Source of the DNA: Methylobacterium soli
GTDB lineage: Bacteria > Pseudomonadota > Alphaproteobacteria > Rhizobiales > Beijerinckiaceae
Length of the DNA stretch: 64,000 nt
Reading direction: 5' to 3'
Assembly: GCF_008806385.1 (NCBI RefSeq)
Contig: NZ_VZZK01000005.1
Coordinates: 170,835 to 234,834, forward strand
The notes beneath the pieces are model-generated. The model searched no databases and was not told the origin of the DNA. It saw nothing but the letters and a program-made list of their open reading frames with translations. Shown one piece after another: positions 16,944 through 23,815 of the stretch (position 1 is the stretch's first letter; each line of letters begins with the position of its first letter). Position numbers and translations under genes: made by a program.

Positions 16944-17438
16944 GTGAATGCCGAGGAGATGCGCGCCTTCGCGCAGGCCTCGCAGGGCGGCCCGCGCCTG
17001 ATCGGGGTCGACCTCGGCACCAAGACCATCGGCCTCGCGCTCTCGGATGTCGGCCGGCAGATCGCCTCGCCGCTGGAGACCATCCGCCGGGTGAAGTTCA
17101 CCCCCGACGTCGCGCGCCTGCGCGCCCTGTGCGAGCGGCACCAGGTCGGCGGCCTCGTCTTCGGCCTGCCCCTGAACATGGACGGCAGCGCCGGCACGCG
17201 GGTGCAGTCGACCCATTCCTTCGTGCGCAACATGAAGCCCCTGCTCGGCTTGCCGGTGCTCTACTGGGATGAGCGCCTGTCCACCGCGGTGGTGACCCGG
17301 GCGTTGATCGAGGCGGATACCTCGCGGGCGCGCCGCAGCGCCCTCGTGGACAAGCTCGCGGCCGCCTACATCCTGCAGGGCTGCCTCGACGTGCTGCGCG
17401 GATTGACCGAGCCGGAGACGGACGACGCGGAATATTAG
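16944..17438 (+). CDS. ruvX: Pre-16S rRNA nuclease / RuvX (YqgF family)
   Basis: A 164-residue RNase H-fold protein, YqgF family, that matures the 5' end of 16S rRNA in E. coli and is also annotated as a putative Holliday-junction resolvase. The conserved acidic residues sit in GVDLGTKTIGLALSD (residues about 21-35), YWDERLST and VDKLAAAYILQ. The start is GTG 16944 (MNAEEMRAFA); an in-frame ATG at 16959 is an alternative but has its purine run immediately adjacent. Convergent with dprA, 10 bp apart. Confidence 0.93.
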   Translation: MNAEEMRAFAQASQGGPRLIGVDLGTKTIGLALSDVGRQIASPLETIRRVKFTPDVARLRALCERHQVGGLVFGLPLNMDGSAGTRVQSTHSFVRNMKPLLGLPVLYWDERLSTAVVTRALIEADTSRARRSALVDKLAAAYILQGCLDVLRGLTEPETDDAEY

Positions 17439-17448
17439 CGCCGCGGGC

Positions 17449-18657
17449 CTAGGTCATCAGCGAGACCGCGCCGTTGCCGTGGCGCTCGATCCGGCCATCG
17501 AGTTCGAGTTCGAGGAGCGTCGTCTGCACCGCGCGGATGCTGAGACCGGTGCTGCGCGCGAGCTCGTCCGTGCCGATGGGCGTCGGGCTCAGGGCGGCGA
17601 TGAGGCGGCTGCGCCCGCTCTCCGGCTCGGCAGACCCGGACCTTTCCGCCTCCGCCGCCTCGGAATCCGGGTCGTCGAGGCTCGGAGCCGGCACCGGGAG
17701 CGGGCTGCCGTCGAAATCGGTCTCGTCCCAGAAGATCGGCTGGTCGGCGAGGTCCGGGCGGTCGAGGGCGAGGCCGGGGCCGGCGATATCCGCCTCGGCC
17801 ACCAGGGGCGCCAGCACCGCGAGGACGTGATCGACCTCCGCCACCAGGGTCGCGCCCTGGCGGATCAGGTCGTTCGTGCCCTCCGCCCGCGGGTCGAGGG
17901 GGGAGCCCGGCACGGCGAAGACCTCGCGGCCCTGCTCCAGGGCGAAGCGCGCCGTGATGAGCGAGCCGGAGCGGCGGGCTGCCTCGACCACGACGCTGCC
18001 GAGGGACAGGCCGGAAATGATCCGGTTGCGCCTGGGGAAGTCCCTGCCCCGCGGCTCCCAGCCCATCGGCATCTCGGCCACGACGGCGCCCCCCCGGTCG
18101 AGGATCTCGGCGACGAGCGCGGCGTGGTTGGCCGGGTAGATCCGGTCCTGGCCCCCCGCCAGGACCGCGACGGTGCCGGTCCCGAGCGCCGCCTTGTGCG
18201 CGCGCGCATCGATGCCGCGGGCGAGGCCCGAGACCACCACGAGACCGGCCTCGCCGAGGCCGCGCGCGAGACGCTCCGTGAAGGCGAGGCCCGCGGCGGA
18301 GGCGTTGCGCGAGCCCACGATCGCGACGGCCGGCCGGTGCAGGACCATTGCCTCGCCCCGGATGACGATGAGGGGCGGCGCCGTCTCGGTGGCCTGAAGC
18401 GCCTTCGGATAATCGACCTCGCTCAGGGCGACGAAGCGGGCCTTCAGCTTGGCGGCCGCCGCGATCTCGGCCTCGGCGGCGGCGCGGCTCGGGGGCTGGA
18501 CGCGCTTTCCGCGCGCCCGGGTGAGGTCCGGCAGGGCCGCGAGCGCCGGGCCCGCCCCGCCGAAGCGGTTGACCAGGCCCCGGAAGGTGCGCGGACCGAT
18601 GCCCTCGCAGCGGATCAGCCGGAGCCAGTCGATGCGCTGATTGTCGGTGAGCTGCAT
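17449..18657 (-). CDS. dprA: DNA-processing protein DprA
   Basis: A 402-residue DprA/Smf protein that loads RecA on incoming single-stranded DNA during transformation. Layout: N-terminal helix-hairpin-helix-like region (CEGIGPRTFRGLVNRFGG, residues about 17-34); Rossmann-like core with VAIVGSRNASAAGLAF near residue 110, VVSGLARGIDARAHKAAL near 140, and FPRRNRIISGLS near 205; acidic linker; C-terminal winged-helix DML1-like domain (SPTPIGTDELARSTGLSI). ATG 18657 has GGGAGGGG just upstream. Neighbours give no sign of a competence locus. Confidence 0.95.
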   Translation of the reverse strand: MQLTDNQRIDWLRLIRCEGIGPRTFRGLVNRFGGAGPALAALPDLTRARGKRVQPPSRAAAEAEIAAAAKLKARFVALSEVDYPKALQATETAPPLIVIRGEAMVLHRPAVAIVGSRNASAAGLAFTERLARGLGEAGLVVVSGLARGIDARAHKAALGTGTVAVLAGGQDRIYPANHAALVAEILDRGGAVVAEMPMGWEPRGRDFPRRNRIISGLSLGSVVVEAARRSGSLITARFALEQGREVFAVPGSPLDPRAEGTNDLIRQGATLVAEVDHVLAVLAPLVAEADIAGPGLALDRPDLADQPIFWDETDFDGSPLPVPAPSLDDPDSEAAEAERSGSAEPESGRSRLIAALSPTPIGTDELARSTGLSIRAVQTTLLELELDGRIERHGNGAVSLMT

Positions 18658-18760
18658 GGCCCCTCCCCCGAAAGGCCGTCGAGCCGATCCGTCCTGCGGA
18701 ATCGATTCTTAGCATCGGGGTGGGATAGGACCCGATCACGTTCGCCGGAGCGGGCGCGGT

Positions 18761-19366
18761 TCAGCCCTTCTGCCCGATCCGCCCCTCGGTCCCGTCCAGC
18801 AGCCGGCGGATATTGGGCGCATGCTTCCACCAGAGCAGGGCGGCCAGGACGAGGAACAGCAGCGCGGTGCGCGGCTGGCCGAGGGCCCAGAGCAGGGCCG
18901 GCGTCGCCGCCGAGGCCACGAGGGCCGCCAGCGACGAGTAGCGCAGCGCGAAGGCGAGCCCGAGCCAGAGGGCCGCGAAGGCCAGGACCGCCAGCGGGCT
19001 CAGCGCCAGCAGAACGCCGATGAACGTGGCCACGCCCTTGCCGCCCTTGAAGCCGAGCCAGGCCGGGAAGAGGTGCCCCAGGAAGGCGCCGAGCCCGGCC
19101 ACGAGGGCCGTGTCGTCGCCGAAGCGGCTCGCCAGCAGCACCGCGGCCGTGCCCTTCAGGGCATCGCCCAGGAGCGTCGCGGCGGCGAGCCCCTTGCGGC
19201 CGGTGCGCAGGACATTCGTCGCGCCGATATTGCCCGAGCCGATCGCCCGCACGTCGCCGAGACCGGCAAAGCGCGTGAAGATCAGCCCGAACGGGATCGA
19301 GCCGAGGAGATAGCCGCCGACCAGGCAGGTGGCGAGGATCGGCCACGCGACCGTGGCAGGATCCAT
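18761..19366 (-). CDS. plsY: Acyl-phosphate glycerol-3-phosphate acyltransferase
   Basis: A 201-residue inner-membrane enzyme that acylates glycerol-3-phosphate from acyl-phosphate, the first step of phospholipid synthesis. Family motifs: [11 protein letters not shown] near residue 20, [17 protein letters not shown] at residues about 44-60, and [18 protein letters not shown] near residue 102, with five membrane segments. ATG 19366 overlaps the stop of the upstream pyrC-like gene (ATGA), so translation is coupled. Confidence 0.95.
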   Translation of the reverse strand: MDPATVAWPILATCLVGGYLLGSIPFGLIFTRFAGLGDVRAIGSGNIGATNVLRTGRKGLAAATLLGDALKGTAAVLLASRFGDDTALVAGLGAFLGHLFPAWLGFKGGKGVATFIGVLLALSPLAVLAFAALWLGLAFALRYSSLAALVASAATPALLWALGQPRTALLFLVLAALLWWKHAPNIRRLLDGTEGRIGQKG

Positions 19367-20676
19367 CACGCCACCTCCGCGAAATCGTGGGCCCGGTGGA
19401 CGATGCGGCCGGCGACGATCGTCAGCACCGCCGCGCCCTGGAGCCGCGCCTCGTCGAAGGGCGAGTTCTTGGAGCGCGACCGCAAGGTCCGCTTGTCGAG
19501 CAGATAGGGCACGTCCGGATCGATCAGAACGAGGTCCGCCGGCGCGCCCGCGGCCAGGCGGCCGGCCTCGCGCCCCAGGATCTCGGCGGGGCGGGCGGAG
19601 AGCGCCCGCAGGAGCTTCGGCAGCGCGATGTCGCCGGTATGGACGAGGCGCAGGGCCGCGCCGAGCAGCGTCTCGATGCCGAGCGCCCCGTCGGCGGCCT
19701 CGGCGAAGGGCAGGCGCTTGGTCTCGACGTCCTGCGGGTTGTGGTCGGAGACCACGACGTCGATCAGCCCCTCGTCGAGGGCCGCGACCACCGCGAGCCG
19801 GTCGGTCTCGTGCCGCAGGGGCGGCGAGAGGCGGCAGAAGGTGCGGTAATGCCCGATATCGCCCTCGTTGAGGACGAGGTTGTTCACCGAGACGCCGCAG
19901 GTGACAGGCAGGCCGTCCTGCTTGGCGCGCCGCACGATCTCGACCGAATCGGCGCAGGAGATCATCGCGGCATGGTAGCGGGCGCCGGTGAGCCGCGCGA
20001 GGCGGATGTCGCGCTCGAGCATCACGGTCTCGGCCTCGCGCGGGATGCCGAGGAGCCCGAGGCGCGAGGCCATCTCGCCCTCGTTCATCACCCCGTCGCC
20101 GACGAGGTCCGGCTCCTCGACATGCTGGATCAGCAGCGCGCCGAAATCCCGCGCGTAGGTCAGGGCCCGGCGCATCACCTGCGCGTTCGTCACGGCCTTG
20201 AGCCCGTCCGTGAAGGCGACCGCCCCGGCCTCGGCCAGCAGGCCGAACTCGGTCATCTCGTGGCCGGCCAGCCCCTTGGTGATGGCGGCGGAGGGCAGGA
20301 CGTGGATGCAGGCGGTGTCGCGGGCGCGGCGGAGCACGAAATCGACGATGGCCGGCCCGTCGATCACCGGGTTGGTGTCGGGCATGCAGACCAGCGTCGT
20401 CACCCCGCCCGCCGCGGCCGCAGCGCTCGCGCTCGCGAGGGTCTCGCGGTGCTCGGCGCCGGGCTCGCCCACGAAGGCCCGCATGTCGACGAGGCCGGCG
20501 GTCAGCACGTGGCCGGCGCAATCCAGGATCTCGGCCCCCTCGGGGGCGCCGGGTGCGGCGTCCCAGGCGATGTCGGCGATGCGGCCCTCGCGCAGGAGCA
20601 GGTGGCCGCGCCCCTCGCGGCCGGCGGCCGGATCGATCAGGCGGGCATTGGTGAGGAGGAGCGGGCGCAGGGACAT
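19366..20676 (-). CDS. pyrX: Noncatalytic dihydroorotase-like subunit (PyrX/PyrC')
   Basis: A 436-residue amidohydrolase-fold protein of the dihydroorotase family, next to pyrB. The canonical metal and substrate motif HxHxR is replaced: residues 64-73 read [10 protein letters not shown], so both histidines and the arginine are gone. The segment GAVAFTDG lacks the carbamylated lysine, while VVSDHNPQD keeps the aspartate. In Pseudomonas and many alphaproteobacteria such inactive paralogues assemble with aspartate transcarbamoylase and support it structurally; that role is inferred here. ATG 20676 falls inside a 17-bp tandem repeat; a GTG three codons earlier (20685) is an alternative. A second dihydroorotase is encoded at 59158-60492. 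Confidence 0.85.
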   Translation of the reverse strand: MSLRPLLLTNARLIDPAAGREGRGHLLLREGRIADIAWDAAPGAPEGAEILDCAGHVLTAGLVDMRAFVGEPGAEHRETLASASAAAAAGGVTTLVCMPDTNPVIDGPAIVDFVLRRARDTACIHVLPSAAITKGLAGHEMTEFGLLAEAGAVAFTDGLKAVTNAQVMRRALTYARDFGALLIQHVEEPDLVGDGVMNEGEMASRLGLLGIPREAETVMLERDIRLARLTGARYHAAMISCADSVEIVRRAKQDGLPVTCGVSVNNLVLNEGDIGHYRTFCRLSPPLRHETDRLAVVAALDEGLIDVVVSDHNPQDVETKRLPFAEAADGALGIETLLGAALRLVHTGDIALPKLLRALSARPAEILGREAGRLAAGAPADLVLIDPDVPYLLDKRTLRSRSKNSPFDEARLQGAAVLTIVAGRIVHRAHDFAEVA

Positions 20677-20718
20677 GGGTCTCACAGGGACATGGGTCTC
20701 ACAGGGACACGGGTCTCA
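20668..20718. repeat. Triple 17-bp tandem repeat at the pyrB-pyrX junction
   Basis: Three consecutive copies of CAGGGACATGGGTCTCA at 20668-20684, 20685-20701 and 20702-20718; the last has one T-to-C change. On the minus strand each unit reads TGAGACCC(A/G)TGTCCCTG, so each carries a TGA and a start-like triplet. The pyrB stop is in copy 3 and the chosen pyrX ATG in copy 1. Because 17 is not a multiple of three, copy-number change would shift the frame between the genes. Confidence 0.85.
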
Positions 20719-21663
20719 CGCGTTGGGCAGGTGCGTCGCCAGGGCCTCCAGCACCGCCATGCGCACGGCGACCCCCATCTCGACCTGCTCGCGGATCAGC
20801 GACTGCGTCCCGTCGGCGATGTCGGAGGCGATCTCGACGCCCCGGTTCATCGGGCCGGGATGCATCACGAGCGCGTCGGGCCTGGCCAGCGCCAGCTTGT
20901 CCCGGTCGAGGCCGAAATAGCGGAAATACTCCTTTACGGAGGGCACGAAGGAGCCGTTCATGCGCTCGCGCTGAAGGCGCAGCATCATCACGATGTCGCA
21001 GCCGGCGAGCCCCGCGCGCATGTCGGTGAAGACCTCGACGCCGAAGCGCTCGATTCCCGTCGGCAGCAGCGTCGAGGGGCCGATCACCCGGACCCGGGCG
21101 CCCAGCGCCTGCAGCAGGATGATGTTCGAGCGGGCGACGCGCGAGTGGAGGACGTCGCCGCAGATCGCCACCTGCAACCCCTCGATCCGGCCCTTGTTGC
21201 GGCGGATCGTCAGCGCGTCGAGGAGCGCCTGCGTCGGGTGCTCATGGGCGCCGTCGCCGGCATTCACCAGCGCGCAATCGACCTTGCGGGCGAGGAGATG
21301 CACTGCCCCCGCCGCATGGTGGCGCACCACGATGATGTCGGGCCGCATGGCGTTCAGGGTCGCGGCGGTGTCGATCAGGGTCTCGCCCTTCTTCACCGAG
21401 GACGAGGCCACCGACATGTTCATCACGTCGGCGCCGAGGCGCTTGCCGGCGAGCTCGAAGGAGGATTGCGTCCGGGTCGAGGGCTCGAAGAACAGGTTGA
21501 TCTGGGTGCGCCCGCGCAGCGTCGTGCGCTTCTTCTCGACCTGCCGGGAGATGTCGACGGCGGCGTCCGCGCGCGCGAGCAGGGCCTCGATATCGGGGCG
21601 CGACAGGCCCTCGATGCCGAGCAGATGGCGATGCGGGAAGCTCGGAGACTCGGGCGCGGTCAT
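20716..21663 (-). CDS. pyrB: Aspartate carbamoyltransferase catalytic subunit
   Basis: A 315-residue ATCase that condenses carbamoyl phosphate with aspartate in pyrimidine synthesis. The carbamoyl-phosphate site reads [13 protein letters not shown] (residues about 58-70), with the 80s-loop SVKKGET, HHAAGA near residue 115, HPTQALLD near 142 and the aspartate loop LRLQRERM. Two residues after Arg of the STRT motif the sequence has QSSFE, as in class A/B enzymes that work with a PyrC-like partner. No pyrI regulatory gene is present. It is the first gene of pyrB-pyrX-plsY. Confidence 0.96.
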   Translation of the reverse strand: MTAPESPSFPHRHLLGIEGLSRPDIEALLARADAAVDISRQVEKKRTTLRGRTQINLFFEPSTRTQSSFELAGKRLGADVMNMSVASSSVKKGETLIDTAATLNAMRPDIIVVRHHAAGAVHLLARKVDCALVNAGDGAHEHPTQALLDALTIRRNKGRIEGLQVAICGDVLHSRVARSNIILLQALGARVRVIGPSTLLPTGIERFGVEVFTDMRAGLAGCDIVMMLRLQRERMNGSFVPSVKEYFRYFGLDRDKLALARPDALVMHPGPMNRGVEIASDIADGTQSLIREQVEMGVAVRMAVLEALATHLPNA

Positions 21664-21880
21664 GCTGAGGCCGGGCTATAGGTCGCGGGCTCCGCGACCG
21701 CAAGGCTCGCACCGGTTGCAGCCCCACAAACTCGTGAGCGGGCGACGGCTGGCCGGAGGGCTGGCGCGCGACAGGTTAAGGCGTAACCTCGGTCCGGGCA
21801 CACGCCCTGGTGCGGGCGACGCGGCCCAGACCCGTGGTACGCGAATCCGCGACCCTTGACCGCGAAGGACGACGATTCCC

Positions 21881-22768
21881 TTGGCTCACGCATCCGCCCC
21901 CGCAACTTGTCCGGGCGACACCATCGACCGGGCGGGACGGCGCTGGACCTTCCGGCATCCGCTGGTGATCCGCCTCGCGCACTGGATCAACGTGGCCTGC
22001 CTCGCCATCCTGCTGATGAGCGGGCTACAGATCTTCAACGCCCATCCGGCCCTCTACTGGGGCGCCGCCTCGACCTTCGATTCGCCGGCTCTGGCGATCA
22101 CAAGCGACCAGGATGCCAAGGGCGACCCCCGCGGCATCGTGATGATCGGCGATCGCACCTTCGACACGACAGGCTGGCTCGGCCTCTCGAAGAACGCGGG
22201 CGTGCTGTCCGAGCGCGCCTTCCCGTCCTGGACCACGCTGCCCGCCGGGCAGGATCTCGCCACGGGGCGGCGCTGGCACTTCCTGTTCGCCTGGGCCTTC
22301 GTGATCAACGGGATGATCTACCTGCTCTACGGGCTCGGGAGCGGGCAGCTGCGCCGCCGCGTGATCCCGGACGGCGACCAGATCCGCGACATCGGCGGCT
22401 CGATCCGCGAGCATCTGACCCTGCATTTCCCCGAGGGCGAGGAGGCGCGGCGCTACAATGTCCTGCAGAAGCTGACCTATCTCGTGGTCGTGGCCCTGCT
22501 CCTGCCCGTGATGGTCCTGGCCGGGCTCGCCATGTCGCCCGCGATGGACGCGGCCTTCCCGCTCCTGACGCAGGTCTTCGGCGGGCGCCAATCGGCCCGC
22601 AGCGTGCACTTCATCGTGGCCAACCTCCTGGTCCTGTTCGTGATCGTGCACGTCGTGCTCGTGCTCGTCTCGGGCTTCTGGAACAACATGCGCGGCATGA
22701 TCACCGGCTGGTTCACCATCAAGGCCGGGCCGGCCCGCGCGAACGACATCTCGGGAGCCGTCCGGTGA
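21881..22768 (+). CDS. b-type cytochrome, membrane partner of the molybdoenzyme
   Basis: A 295-residue membrane protein of the cytochrome b561/Ni-Fe-hydrogenase cytochrome b family with about four helices. Candidate heme histidines lie in VIRLAHWINVA (helix 1), RRWHFLFAWAF (helix 2), SVHFIVANLL and VIVHVVLVL (late helices). It should pass electrons between the quinone pool and the downstream periplasmic oxidoreductase. A TTG start at 21881 is inferred from AGGA 9 bases upstream and the absence of an upstream in-frame ATG. The stop overlaps the next start (GTGA), tying the two subunits together. Confidence 0.83.
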   Translation: MAHASAPATCPGDTIDRAGRRWTFRHPLVIRLAHWINVACLAILLMSGLQIFNAHPALYWGAASTFDSPALAITSDQDAKGDPRGIVMIGDRTFDTTGWLGLSKNAGVLSERAFPSWTTLPAGQDLATGRRWHFLFAWAFVINGMIYLLYGLGSGQLRRRVIPDGDQIRDIGGSIREHLTLHFPEGEEARRYNVLQKLTYLVVVALLLPVMVLAGLAMSPAMDAAFPLLTQVFGGRQSARSVHFIVANLLVLFVIVHVVLVLVSGFWNNMRGMITGWFTIKAGPARANDISGAVR

Positions 22769-23622
22769 AGCCGATCATCCCCCATCGCCGGCGCTTCCTG
22801 ACGGCCGCCGCCGGCCTCGTCGGGGCGGCCGTCCTCGGCGGCTGCGACCGGCTCGCCGGGACCGCCTTCGGGCAGCGCGCCCTCAAGCTCGGCGAGGACG
22901 CCAATCTCTACGTGCAGCGCCTGCTGCTGACCCCGGCCTCGCTGGCCCGCGAATTCCCCGAATCCGCGATCTCGGCCTATTTCAAGCCGAACGGCACCAT
23001 CGACCCGCCGGACAAGGGCTACAAGGCCCTCGCGGCCGAGGGGTTCATGAGCTTCCGGCTGGAGGTCGGCGGCCTCGTCGAGCGCCCGCAATCGCTCAGC
23101 CTGGACGAGATCCGGGCGCTTCCCGCCCGCACCCAGATCACCCGTCACGATTGCGTCGAGGGTTGGAGCTCGATCGGCAAGTGGACGGGCGTCCCCCTCG
23201 CCGACCTGCTCCAGCGCGCCGGGCTCAAGCCGGAGGCGCGCTACATCGTGTTCCACTGCGCCGACACAATGGAACTCGCCGGCGGCGGCCTCGAAGGCCA
23301 GGACGGCGAGGCCAAAGGTGGCGAGGCCAAGGAGGGCGAGACGAAGGAGGGCGAGGAGGCCGGCACGCCGATTCGCTACTACGAGAGCATCGACCTCACC
23401 GACGCCTATCATCCGCAGACGATCCTGGCCTACGCGATGAACGGCAGGACGCTGCCGGTGGAGCACGGCGCCCCCTTGCGCCTGCGGCTGGAGCGCCAGC
23501 TCGGCTACAAGCAGGCCAAGTACGTGATGCGCATCGAGGTGGTGGACGCGCTGGCCCGCTTCGGCGACGGCCAGGGCGGCTACTGGGAGGACCGCGGCTA
23601 CGAGTGGTACGCCGGAATCTGA
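22765..23622 (+). CDS. YedY/MsrP-like molybdopterin oxidoreductase with Tat signal
   Basis: A 285-residue periplasmic enzyme of the sulfite-oxidase fold. The twin-arginine leader is HRRRFLTAAAGLVGAAVLGG, followed by a cysteine. The molybdenum-ligand cysteine is in TRHDCVEGWSSIGKW near residue 131, and YHPQTILAYAMNG, LPVEHGAPLRLR and KYVMRIEV complete the SUOX domain. Relatives include MsrP, which repairs oxidised methionine, and other YedY-like enzymes. The partner is a two-gene b-type cytochrome rather than MsrQ, so the substrate is open. A charged low-complexity insert (about residues 174-198, repeats of GEAK/GET/GEE) interrupts the domain. GTG 22765 start, coupled to the cytochrome. Confidence 0.85.
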   Translation: MKPIIPHRRRFLTAAAGLVGAAVLGGCDRLAGTAFGQRALKLGEDANLYVQRLLLTPASLAREFPESAISAYFKPNGTIDPPDKGYKALAAEGFMSFRLEVGGLVERPQSLSLDEIRALPARTQITRHDCVEGWSSIGKWTGVPLADLLQRAGLKPEARYIVFHCADTMELAGGGLEGQDGEAKGGEAKEGETKEGEEAGTPIRYYESIDLTDAYHPQTILAYAMNGRTLPVEHGAPLRLRLERQLGYKQAKYVMRIEVVDALARFGDGQGGYWEDRGYEWYAGI

Positions 23623-23774
23623 GCGCCGCCGCCTCCCCGATCCATTCCGGCCTTGCAGCCCCCGGCGGCGTTCCCGGCGGCGCCGATTTGACAACCCGCC
23701 GGCCTTCCACCACTTCTCCCGGCGCAAGGCCCCTCTTCCCGGGGGGTGGCCCGCATCCGCGAAAACTGTATCTG

Positions 23775-23788
23775 ACCGTAAATACGGT
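23775..23788. promoter_or_regulatory. Palindrome ACCGTA-AA-TACGGT upstream of topA
   Basis: A perfect 6-bp inverted repeat with a 2-base centre, 27 bp before the topA ATG, in a locally AT-richer stretch. It could be an operator or part of the promoter. A TTGACA at 23688-23693 lies further upstream but has no good -10 partner. The element is short, so chance remains possible. Confidence 0.35.
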
Positions 23789-23815
23789 GGACTCCGGCGA
23801 GAGGCTATACCGTTC

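Noticed and set aside
20668..20718. Tandem repeat as a possible CRISPR remnant
   Set aside because: There are no spacers between the 17-bp copies and no cas genes; it is a simple direct repeat.
22765..23622. Calling the molybdoenzyme msrP
   Set aside because: The partner is not MsrQ and a charged insert interrupts the domain, so the substrate is left open and no symbol is given.
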